From assembly GCA_000696115.1 (NCBI GenBank), contig JJOH01000007.1, positions 184,232-248,231 on the forward strand: DNA of 64,000 bases, in the 5' to 3' direction. Origin of the DNA: Streptomyces olindensis. GTDB lineage: Bacteria; Actinomycetota; Actinomycetes; Streptomycetales; Streptomycetaceae. Below the pieces are notes generated by a model that had not been told where the DNA came from, did not search any database, and saw only the letters and a list, made by a program, of their open reading frames with translations. Positions 24,232 to 31,583 of the stretch are shown piece by piece (the stretch's first letter is position 1; every line of letters starts with the position of its first letter). A program made the translations under genes and the position numbers.

Positions 24232-26103
24232 ATGCGCACCGTGTACGCCCTGCTCGTGGGCATCGACGACTATCCGGGACGGCCGCTGAGCGGCTGCGTC
24301 AACGACGTGCGGGCCGCGGAGAGCTGGCTGCGGAGCAGGAGCGGCCCGCCGGCCCGCATCCGGACGCTGCACGACGACCGGGCGACCCGGGCGGCCGTGC
24401 TCGCGGGCCTGGAGGAGCACCTCGGGCGCGGCGGCCCGGGCGACACCGCGCTGCTGTGGTTCAGCGGGCACGGCAGCCAGAGCCCGACCGCCGATCCGGG
24501 CGAGGCCACCGGCTGGTCCCAGGCGCTGGTGTGCCACGACAGCCTCGCCCCGGGCGGACAGCCGGTGCTGCGGGACACCGAACTCGGGGCGCTGCTGGAC
24601 CGCATCGCCGCGCGCGGCACACATGTCGTCGCGGTGCTGGACTGCTGCCACTCGGGCGGTGCGACACGGGAGGACGGCGAGGTGCCGTCGGGTGCCGCGG
24701 TGCGGGGTGTGCCCTGGCAGTCGTGGTGGCGCGGGGCGTCCCGCGAGGGCGGAGGGCCGGGGGCCGAGCCGGGCCGGCACGTGCTGCTGGCCGCGTGCCG
24801 GCCGCAGGAGCGCGCGTACGAGCACTTCCTCGACGGCCGGATCCGGGGGTGCTTCAGCCATGCGTTGCTGAGCGCGCTGGACCGGCTCGGCCCCACGGCC
24901 ACGTACGGCGAGGTGCACGCGCTCGCGGAGGGCGGGGTGCGCGCGCTGAGCCTGGTCCAGCATCCGGAGCTGCGCGGGCCGGAGGACGGCGGTTTCCTGT
25001 CCGGCGAGCCGGTGCCGGCATCGCCGTTCCTGCTGCGGCACACGCCGTGGGGGTGGGAGGTCAACTGCGGTGCGGCGCACGGGCTGCGGTCGGCGGGCGC
25101 CGAGTTCGCCCTGCTCGGGGACGCCGGGGCGCGCACGGTCGTGGTGCGGGAGGTGCGCCCCGAGTCGGCCCGGGTGGATCCGGTCGGCTGGCATCCGACG
25201 GCGCAGGACGAGCGGACGGCGCACGCCGTGACCCCGTCGGCGCTGGCGTTCCCGCCGGCCGTCGTGGCGCTGTCCGGTGAGGCGGCCGCCGTGCGCCTGG
25301 TCGCCGAGGCCGTCGCGGCGGTGCCCGCGCTGGCCCTCGCGCCGGACGGGCCTCCGTCGGACTCCGCGGAAGCGGGCCTCCTGCGGCTGCGGGTGGCGGC
25401 CGGGGGCGGCCGGGCGCGGGTGTCGGGCGGGGCCGGTCATCCCGTGCCGGACCTGCCGCTGCGGTCCCCCGCGGACGCGGCCCGCGTCGCCGACTGCCTG
25501 GCGCACATCGCGCGCTGGCACCACATCCGGGATCTCGCCAACCCGGATCCGCTGCTGTCGTCGCTGGTGCGGATCACCGTCGAGGAGACGCCGGTGGGCA
25601 GCCTGCGGCACGCGGCGGACGGCGAGATCGTCTGCGGGTACGCGCCCGGCGGCCGGGAACCGCAGGTGCGGGTCGGGATCCACAACTCCTCCGGGCGTGA
25701 CCTGTGGGCGGTCCTGCTCGACCTGACGGACAGCTATGGCTCGTCCCCGCACCTGTTCGAGGGCGAGTTCATCGGGGACGGCAGGACAGGGTGGGCGCGG
25801 CGCGGCCGGCCGGTGTGGCTGCGGCTGCCGCAGGGGCGCGCGCCGGTGCCGGGCGCCTTCACCCGGGACTGGCTGAAGGTGATCGTCGCGGAGGACGAGC
25901 TGAACCTCGCCCCGTTCCGGCTGCCCGCCTGGTCCCCCGCGGACCCCTCCGGCGCACGCCTGAGCCCGGCTCCGGCCGGTGGGGACGGCGGTCTGCTGCG
26001 GCTGGTCGGCGCGGGCACCGAGGGCGGCCGGGACGCGGGCGGTCCGGCGTACGGGGCGGGCCGGTGGGGGACGGCACAGGTCGTCGTCCGCACGGAGGTG
26101 TGA
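24232..26103 (+). CDS. Caspase-like (peptidase C14/metacaspase-fold) protease
   Basis: The product is 623 aa from ATG at 24232, with AAAGGA 7 nt upstream. The N-terminal 260 residues are a C14 domain. It begins YALLVGIDDYPGRPLSGCVND; the catalytic His is H80 in WFSGHGSQS, and the catalytic Cys is C139 in LDCCHSGG. The domain ends near CFSHALLSAL. The remainder includes a region WHHIRDLANPDPLL and a beta-rich C-terminal domain (VGIHNSSGRDLWAVLLDLTD, RDWLKVIVAEDE) often found on bacterial caspase-like proteins. No TM or signal peptide is seen. It is convergent with a CHAT protease gene: two clan-CD proteases in one locus. A role in regulated proteolysis or defence is inferred. Confidence 0.93.
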   Translation: MRTVYALLVGIDDYPGRPLSGCVNDVRAAESWLRSRSGPPARIRTLHDDRATRAAVLAGLEEHLGRGGPGDTALLWFSGHGSQSPTADPGEATGWSQALVCHDSLAPGGQPVLRDTELGALLDRIAARGTHVVAVLDCCHSGGATREDGEVPSGAAVRGVPWQSWWRGASREGGGPGAEPGRHVLLAACRPQERAYEHFLDGRIRGCFSHALLSALDRLGPTATYGEVHALAEGGVRALSLVQHPELRGPEDGGFLSGEPVPASPFLLRHTPWGWEVNCGAAHGLRSAGAEFALLGDAGARTVVVREVRPESARVDPVGWHPTAQDERTAHAVTPSALAFPPAVVALSGEAAAVRLVAEAVAAVPALALAPDGPPSDSAEAGLLRLRVAAGGGRARVSGGAGHPVPDLPLRSPADAARVADCLAHIARWHHIRDLANPDPLLSSLVRITVEETPVGSLRHAADGEIVCGYAPGGREPQVRVGIHNSSGRDLWAVLLDLTDSYGSSPHLFEGEFIGDGRTGWARRGRPVWLRLPQGRAPVPGAFTRDWLKVIVAEDELNLAPFRLPAWSPADPSGARLSPAPAGGDGGLLRLVGAGTEGGRDAGGPAYGAGRWGTAQVVVRTEV

Positions 26104-26110
26104 GGAACCG

Positions 26111-26185
26111 TCACCAACCGAGGTGGGTGAAGCCGTCACCAGCCGAGGTGGGTGAAGCCGTCACCAGCCGAGGTGGGTGAAGCCC
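26111..26185. repeat. Three tandem copies of a 25-bp repeat at the CHAT gene 3' end
   Basis: Units 26111-26135, 26136-26160 and 26161-26185 are nearly identical (TCACC-AGCCGAGGTGGGTGAAGCCG type; one change in the first unit and one in the last). The rightmost unit encodes the CHAT C-terminus FTHLGW and its stop; the other two are non-coding copies in the 57-bp convergent gap. A 25-bp unit shifts frame at each step, so all three minus-strand frames end in the same residues. Each unit contains a TCACC...GGTGA inverted pair. Confidence 0.9.
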
Positions 26186-29016
26186 GCCCAGGCGGTGAGG
26201 TCGTCGCCGCGGATGTCGCCGACCCGGGCGCGCAGCCGGTCCGGCATGCCGGGCGGCGCCGCGCGGCGGTCGTTCAGCATCCACGACTGGGCGCTGCGCA
26301 GCGCCTGGCCCGGCGGCAGGCCCTCCCGGCTCATGAAGTGGTGGGTCATGTACATCAGCAGGGACGTCGCCTCGTCGGGCACCGGCCACAGGGAGCCGAT
26401 GACCGAGCGGGCACCCGCGACGAGGAAGGCGGTGGACAGGCTGTACGCCTCGTCGTAGCCGTGCCCGGAGACGTTCGTACGGCAGGCGGCCAGCACCACC
26501 AGGTCCAGGCCGCGGTAGCGGGTCGCGCCCTCGGTCAGCTCCTCCGCCGCCAACCGCCCGCCGGACAGGGCGAGATACGCGCTGTGCCGCTCGCCCTGGC
26601 GCACCACGCCGTGGCAGGCCAGATGCAGCAGTCCGCCCCGCTGCCGGCGCAGCCAGTCGGTGACGGCCGCGGGCGTGGCCGTGCCGGGGCCGAGGAGGTC
26701 GCCGTCCGGGTGGAAGACGCGGTGGACGGCCTCGGCCTCCTCGCCGGCGTGGTGCAGATCGCGGGTCGGGTTGCCGACGACGAGGGCCTGCCGGGTGCCG
26801 GCGGCGGGCCGGGCGGCCACCTCGCACAGCAGCCGGGCGGAGGGCGTGTAGGAGATGTTCGCCTCCTCGCACGCGTAGCCGTGCGAGCGGCGCCGGCCCG
26901 GCACGCGGGCGGCGTGCCAGGGCACCACGCCCAGGTCGCCCATGGGGACGAGCACCAGCGAGGGCGCCCGGCCGAAGCCGCGCGGCAGATGGTCCAGCAG
27001 GGGTCGCATCGCCGCCGTACCGGCCCAGGCGCAGAGCTGCTCCAGCGCCTGCCGGCTCGCGCCCGGGCCCGGGGCGGGCCCGGGCGGCGGCTCGGCGACG
27101 GGCGGGCCACCGGCGTCGCGGCCCGGGGTGCCGGCGGCGCGGTAGGTGGTGAGCGGGGGTGCGTCCAGGGTGAGGTGGGGCAGGTCGAGGGAGCGGGTGG
27201 TGCCGTCGGCGGCGACGACGACGGCCGCGCCGGAGCCGGGCCGCTGCGCGAGGAGCCCGGGCACGGCCCCGTCGCCGGGCACGAGGTAGACCAGCGCCGT
27301 GGCGCCGAGCGCGCGCAGCGCGGTGCCGATGTCCGCGGGTGCGGGCACGTCCAGCAGTGCCTGGTGCCGTGGGGAGCCGGCCAGCGCCTCCAGGACCCGC
27401 CGGCGCAGCCTGCTGGAGGGCCCGGCGACCGCGGTCTGGGCGGCGAACAGCATCTCCTCGCCCAGGTCGGGCACGCTGCCCGCGCCCTGCCACTCCCGCG
27501 CGAGCTCCGGCAGGCCGAGCTCCCTCAGCATGTCGGGCACGGTGGTGGCCACGGTCGCCGCGTGCAGGACGAGACCGCGCCCCGCGTCGAGGGCCCGTAC
27601 GGCGTCGGTGTGGGCGCCGTCGGCCAGGCACCAGCGGGCCACGTCGAGGGCCTGGCCGCCCGCCATCCGGGCGGTCTGCGCGGCATGGGCCGTACCGGAC
27701 TGGAGCAGGGCGCTCCAGGCGGCCGCGCGCAGGCACTCGAGGCCGACGCGGCGGGAGGCGTCGTAGTTCAGGCGTCTGACGCGCGGGTCGTGCGCGTGCG
27801 CGTCACCCCGCAGGCGGTAGGCCCTGGCCAGGTGGAAGCCCGTGCCGCCCCACAGCGGGTGATGGGGTCCGCCGGTGAGTTTCAGGGTGTGCCGCAGCCA
27901 GGCGATGCCCTGGTCGAGGTGGAGGGCGCGGTCGGCGGGTGGTGCGAGCTCCAGGTCGGCCATGACGCAGTGGCTGACGCCGAGCCCGCCCGTGACGCGG
28001 ATCCACCGGTCGTCGTCGGGTTCGAGCAGGTCCAGCGCGGCCTCCCGCAGGGCCACGGACTCCAGCATCCCCTGGTGGTCCAGGGCGAGCAGGGCCCGCT
28101 GCCCCACCGCGAAGGCCGCTTCGCCCAGCTTGTCGGCCTGGGCGTTGACCGGCAGGCCGGCGATCCGGCGCCGGATCTCCTGGGTGGGCGTCGCGGCGTC
28201 GGCCCCTTCGGCGGCGGGTTCGAACCGGCCGGTGCGCCGGGCCCGCAGGTAGGTCAGGGAGCCGCGGGCGGCTTCCAGGTGCGATTCGAACGCGAAGCGG
28301 TCCATGTGGTCGGCCGGCAGCCGGGAGAGGGCGCGTTCGAGAACCTGGATCTGCTCGGCCAGGGCCGGCTCGTCCTCGCGGCGGAAGGCCTGGTGGATGC
28401 GGAACAGGGCGATCTGCGCGCCCATGACCAGACGCTGGTCCGGGGTGAGGTCCGGGGACTCGGCGAGCCGGGCCATGTCGTCGACGGCCGTGTCGAAGTC
28501 GTCCTCGCCGCCGCCCAGTTGGCCCAGGTGGGTCCGCAGTCCGGCATGGACCATGTCCAGGTTCTCGCGCGTCCGGGTGCCGGGCGGATGCGCGGCCCGG
28601 GCCCGCTCGACCCGGGCCAGCGCCGCCTCCAGCTCCGCGGGGTCGGTGAGGTGCCGCAGGCCCCACGCGCTGTGTTTGACGACGACGTTCGCCTTCCACG
28701 TCTCGTCCGCGGGCCCGTGCTCCCACATCGCCTGCCAGAGTTCCTCCTCCTGCCGCGCGTCGGCGAGCGGCCCGTCGAGCCGCAGCAACGGGAGCAGGCT
28801 GAGGACCTGACCGGCCCGCAGCCCGGACGCGACACCGCCCCGGGGCAGTCCGGCCCAGTCCGCGTACAGGCGGTCGTAGGCCTCGCGGGCCGTCGTACAG
28901 CCCAGCCGCTCCAGCACCAGTCCGGACAGCCCGGCGAGATCCTCACCGCTGACGATGCCCCGCGTCCGCTGCTCGATCTCCCACAGCAGCGCCTGCGGGT
29001 CGTACGGTGTCGTCAC
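26161..29016 (-). CDS. CHAT-domain protease with N-terminal helical (TPR-like) region
   Basis: The product is 951 aa from GTG at 29016, one base after the RES gene stop, with GAGGGG upstream. Residues 1-560 are alpha-helical with TPR-like spacing. Residues about 650-951 form the CHAT domain. The catalytic His is H802 (LHLACHG) and the Cys is C845 (VVLAACRTN), with flanking VIGSLWPVPDEATSLLM and the typical C-terminal WAGFTHLGW. CHAT proteases (separase/caspase-like) are activated through their repeat regions and cleave partners; the type III-E CRISPR protease is the best known. The gene is last in a macro/antitoxin/RES/CHAT operon, so those products are the first candidates for partner or substrate (inference). 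Confidence 0.93.
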   Translation of the reverse strand: MTTPYDPQALLWEIEQRTRGIVSGEDLAGLSGLVLERLGCTTAREAYDRLYADWAGLPRGGVASGLRAGQVLSLLPLLRLDGPLADARQEEELWQAMWEHGPADETWKANVVVKHSAWGLRHLTDPAELEAALARVERARAAHPPGTRTRENLDMVHAGLRTHLGQLGGGEDDFDTAVDDMARLAESPDLTPDQRLVMGAQIALFRIHQAFRREDEPALAEQIQVLERALSRLPADHMDRFAFESHLEAARGSLTYLRARRTGRFEPAAEGADAATPTQEIRRRIAGLPVNAQADKLGEAAFAVGQRALLALDHQGMLESVALREAALDLLEPDDDRWIRVTGGLGVSHCVMADLELAPPADRALHLDQGIAWLRHTLKLTGGPHHPLWGGTGFHLARAYRLRGDAHAHDPRVRRLNYDASRRVGLECLRAAAWSALLQSGTAHAAQTARMAGGQALDVARWCLADGAHTDAVRALDAGRGLVLHAATVATTVPDMLRELGLPELAREWQGAGSVPDLGEEMLFAAQTAVAGPSSRLRRRVLEALAGSPRHQALLDVPAPADIGTALRALGATALVYLVPGDGAVPGLLAQRPGSGAAVVVAADGTTRSLDLPHLTLDAPPLTTYRAAGTPGRDAGGPPVAEPPPGPAPGPGASRQALEQLCAWAGTAAMRPLLDHLPRGFGRAPSLVLVPMGDLGVVPWHAARVPGRRRSHGYACEEANISYTPSARLLCEVAARPAAGTRQALVVGNPTRDLHHAGEEAEAVHRVFHPDGDLLGPGTATPAAVTDWLRRQRGGLLHLACHGVVRQGERHSAYLALSGGRLAAEELTEGATRYRGLDLVVLAACRTNVSGHGYDEAYSLSTAFLVAGARSVIGSLWPVPDEATSLLMYMTHHFMSREGLPPGQALRSAQSWMLNDRRAAPPGMPDRLRARVGDIRGDDLTAWAGFTHLGW

Positions 29017-29017
29017 G

Positions 29018-29692
29018 TCACGCCCCTCGTTCCTGCGGCCGCGGCGCGGTCCGCGTGCGGTACGGCGCCAGCACGCCGTTGAGCCACCGCTCCCCCTCCT
29101 CGGTCCCGAAGTCGACGGCCGGCGCGCCGGTCGGCTCCAGCACGGGCGCCCCGCCCCGGTCGTCGAAGAGGATCGCGACCCGGTCGGCCGGTTCGCGTTT
29201 CGACGGCCACACGAACCCCTGGGCCCAGGGCGCGGTCCGCCGGCGGATCCAGTGGCCCCAGTCGCGAGTCTGGGGGTAGTCCGCGCCCTCGGTGTGCACG
29301 AGCCACGTGTCCTGCGCCACGGCGGCGAGGTCCGCGCCGGACATCAGCGAGACGACCTCGACGTCGGCGGTCAGCCGCAGGAAGGACAGGCTGCGGCGTT
29401 CGAACGCCACGCGCGGCAGCAGCCGGTGGCCGGTGTCGGAGTCGAACGGCAGCGAGCGCAGCAGCACTTCGCAGACGGCGGCACCGACGCCGAAGCCGAC
29501 GTAGAGGTAGCCGTAGCGGTCGTAGGGGGTGCTGTCGAAGCGGCCGCCGTAGTAGAAGGCGTGCGCGGGGCGGTCGTTGTACGCGGCGGGTGCGCGGTGG
29601 GTGGAGTGGACGCGGTACACCGGTGTGCCGGCGCGCAGCACCGCCCGGGTCGGTTCGCCCGGCAGGGACTCGGGCGGCGGGTACTTGCCCAT
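29018..29692 (-). CDS. RES-domain protein (NAD-targeting toxin family)
   Basis: The product is 224 aa from ATG at 29692, with GGGGAGGA 7 nt upstream. The RES fold is recognisable: VYRVH (R27), YYGGRFDSTPYDRYGYLYVG (R51), AAVCEVLLRS (E75), a central strand set, and VWPSKRE (S164), giving the Arg-Glu-Ser set. RES toxins such as Mycobacterium MbcT destroy NAD+ by phosphorolysis or modify PRPP synthetase. The gene follows an antitoxin-like gene by 3 bp, the usual RES order, but is here followed directly by a CHAT protease. Activity is inferred from the family. Confidence 0.82.
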   Translation of the reverse strand: MGKYPPPESLPGEPTRAVLRAGTPVYRVHSTHRAPAAYNDRPAHAFYYGGRFDSTPYDRYGYLYVGFGVGAAVCEVLLRSLPFDSDTGHRLLPRVAFERRSLSFLRLTADVEVVSLMSGADLAAVAQDTWLVHTEGADYPQTRDWGHWIRRRTAPWAQGFVWPSKREPADRVAILFDDRGGAPVLEPTGAPAVDFGTEEGERWLNGVLAPYRTRTAPRPQERGA

Positions 29693-29695
29693 GGG

Positions 29696-30343
29696 TCAGT
29701 CCTCCCCTTCCCGGGCGGCCAGTTCCCGTGCGGCGCCGAGGAGTTCGGCGTCGCGGCCGCGGCCCAGCAGGGCCGCCGGGGTGCCGTCCCACCAGGTGGT
29801 GCGGGACAGCCACCAGTCGGCGGCGCCCCACGGGTCGGTGTCGGCGCGCAGGACGGCGTTGACCTCCAGGACGATCCGCCACGGCATGGTCCCGGCCTCG
29901 AACTGGAAGAGGGGCATCCGCCGGTGGCCGTCCGTGCCGGTCAGGGCGATCAGCCGGGGGTCGGCGCCCTCGGTCCAGGGCGTGGAGGGTTCCCGGAGCA
30001 GGCGGTCGCGGACGGGCCCGAGGACGGGTCCGACCATGGGGTTGCCGTCGAGGACGAGCAGGCACAGGTCCGCCGCCGCGTATCCCGCGTACTGCGGGTC
30101 CCCGGGCGCGCCGGTGAACCGCCCGGTGTCGCCGTGCCGGCGCAGCCGGGCGGACTCGTCGGCGGGGAGGGCGTCGAGGAGGGCCCGGGCGGCGAGGGTG
30201 GCGGTGTCGCGGTCGCCCGTCCCGGTGCGCAGGCGGGACAGGTGCGCGGTCAGCGGCGGCCGTCGGTCCGGTTGGAGCAGCGCCGCCAGTCTGTCCCAGT
30301 CGGCCGCGGCGGCGGCCAGCACCATGTAGGGGTTCACCCGCAC
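29696..30343 (-). CDS. RES-partner protein with DUF2384/Xre-C-like C-terminus (putative antitoxin)
   Basis: The product is 215 aa from GTG at 30343 (AAAGGG 5 nt upstream); GTG at 30337 would overlap the macro-gene stop as GTGA. The last 75 residues resemble the toxin-binding MbcA/ParS/Xre C-terminal domain: PLFQFEAGTMPWRIVLEVNA, DPWGAADWWLSR, DGTPAALLGRGRD. The N-terminal half (AARALLDALPADESARL) is not recognised, and no clear HTH is seen. Its place just before the RES gene supports an antitoxin role. Confident as a gene, moderately as an antitoxin. Confidence 0.6.
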   Translation of the reverse strand: MRVNPYMVLAAAAADWDRLAALLQPDRRPPLTAHLSRLRTGTGDRDTATLAARALLDALPADESARLRRHGDTGRFTGAPGDPQYAGYAAADLCLLVLDGNPMVGPVLGPVRDRLLREPSTPWTEGADPRLIALTGTDGHRRMPLFQFEAGTMPWRIVLEVNAVLRADTDPWGAADWWLSRTTWWDGTPAALLGRGRDAELLGAARELAAREGED

Positions 30344-31464
30344 CCGTGCCCTTTCTCGTCGGCTGCGGCCGACGCGGGTGCGGCGGGGGGCCGTTCACGC
30401 GCGCCGAGCGTCTCGGCCAGCAGGTCGGCGGCCAGGGGGCGGCGGACGACGAGGTGGAGGTCCGGGCCGGCGTCGGTGCCGGTGTCCAGTGCCGCCCACA
30501 GGGCGCTGACGCTGGTCTGCGGGGGCAGTCCGCCGCGGCCGGCGCCGAGCAGGGGGAAGCAGATCGACCGCAACGGCGGCGTGAAGGCGGCGCGTTCCTC
30601 GGACAGCAGGGCGAGCGCCCGGGCGGCGGCCGTGGCGACGTCCTGGGCGGCGACGTCGTAGTCGTTGGTGCCGGGCCTGGGGACGGCGACGGCCGCGTGG
30701 TAGATGCGGCGGACGCCCCGGGCGGCGAGGGCGCCCGGCTCGGTGGGGACGACCGTGCCGGGCAGGGCGGGGCGGCCCAGCAGCCCGTGCGCCGCACGCC
30801 AACCGAGGAGGGCGTCGTGCACCGGGTCGGCGGCGACGTCCCCGGTCGCGTCGCGCACGGCGCCGGCGCGGCGCAGGGACGCGGAGACGGAGGCCTTGTA
30901 CAGCGCGGGCAGCGCGAGGTGCGTGTTGGTCGGGGAGACGATCACATCGACGTTCCGGAGGAGTTCGACGGGGTGCACGTGCAGCAGGACGTCCCGGGAT
31001 CCTACGCGCAGGGAGCGGTGCTGCAAGTGCGGTGCGAGCAGGGGAGGTTGTGTGGTACGGGGCCGCTGTGGGGCGGTACCGGCCAGCCAGCACACCTGTT
31101 CGGCGATCTGGGCGAGGACCATCTCCTCCTGGCTCTTGCGGAAGCGCTCGACGCTGACGCTGTACACCTGGGCGGCGAGTCTGCGCCGGTCCGCCGCGGG
31201 GCGGTCGCGCAGGCCTGGCGCCAGGCCGAGGGAGTAGCCGGCCGCCGCCTCCAGGTCGCCCCCGCCGAGCCGGGCCACGGCCGTGCGCAGCAGGTTCTCC
31301 ACCTCGACGGGCCACGCGTCGCTGACGGCGGCGGAGTGCGCGGCGGCCGCCCGGCGGAGCAGCGGGACGTCGAGTTCCCGGATCCGGACCAGGCCCTCGG
31401 CCCGGACCGCCTTCACCTCCCTCAGCACGGACGCGACCTCGAACTGCGGTGCACCTGGCGACAT
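30334..31464 (-). CDS. Macro-domain protein with N-terminal helical coupling domain
   Basis: The product is 376 aa. Residues about 5-130 are a helical domain with the pattern ELDVPLLRRAA, AVARLGGGDLEAAAG, YSVSVERFRKSQEEMVLAQI. I recognise this as an N-terminal module on many streptomycete effector-like proteins. Residues about 165-345 are a macro domain: VDVIVSPTNTHLALPALYKA, then GVRRIYHAAVAVPRPG and SICFPLLGAGRGGLP. Macro domains bind or hydrolyse ADP-ribose groups. Its 3' end overlaps the antitoxin-like gene by 10 nt. A link to the downstream NAD-acting RES protein is attractive and is inferred. Confidence 0.75.
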   Translation of the reverse strand: MSPGAPQFEVASVLREVKAVRAEGLVRIRELDVPLLRRAAAAHSAAVSDAWPVEVENLLRTAVARLGGGDLEAAAGYSLGLAPGLRDRPAADRRRLAAQVYSVSVERFRKSQEEMVLAQIAEQVCWLAGTAPQRPRTTQPPLLAPHLQHRSLRVGSRDVLLHVHPVELLRNVDVIVSPTNTHLALPALYKASVSASLRRAGAVRDATGDVAADPVHDALLGWRAAHGLLGRPALPGTVVPTEPGALAARGVRRIYHAAVAVPRPGTNDYDVAAQDVATAAARALALLSEERAAFTPPLRSICFPLLGAGRGGLPPQTSVSALWAALDTGTDAGPDLHLVVRRPLAADLLAETLGARERPPAAPASAAADEKGHGCG

Positions 31465-31583
31465 ATGACCATGATCCGCCGGTCACCTCACCGGCCACAA
31501 GTGCCTCGGTCCGGGCCTGCGGGAGGCCGGCTCCGGCGGCCGACCGCACGGGCCGGCAGCCCCTTGGGCCCCGCCGGCCCGGC
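31465..31583. promoter_or_regulatory. Presumed promoter region of the macro/RES/CHAT operon
   Basis: 119 bp between the histidine-kinase stop and the macro gene start, GC-rich, without a clear -10/-35. GAGGTGA lies 18 nt before the ATG, too far for an ideal ribosome site. This is also the right junction of the island with the flanking two-component kinase. Confidence 0.35.

Noticed and set aside
24151..26139. Minus-strand frame of about 660 codons opposite the caspase-like gene
   Set aside because: It is low-complexity Arg/Pro/Gly-rich, with no domain; the plus strand has unambiguous catalytic motifs.
26111..26185. The 25-bp repeats as a CRISPR array
   Set aside because: The copies are directly adjacent with no spacers and encode the CHAT C-terminus. 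No cas genes are present.
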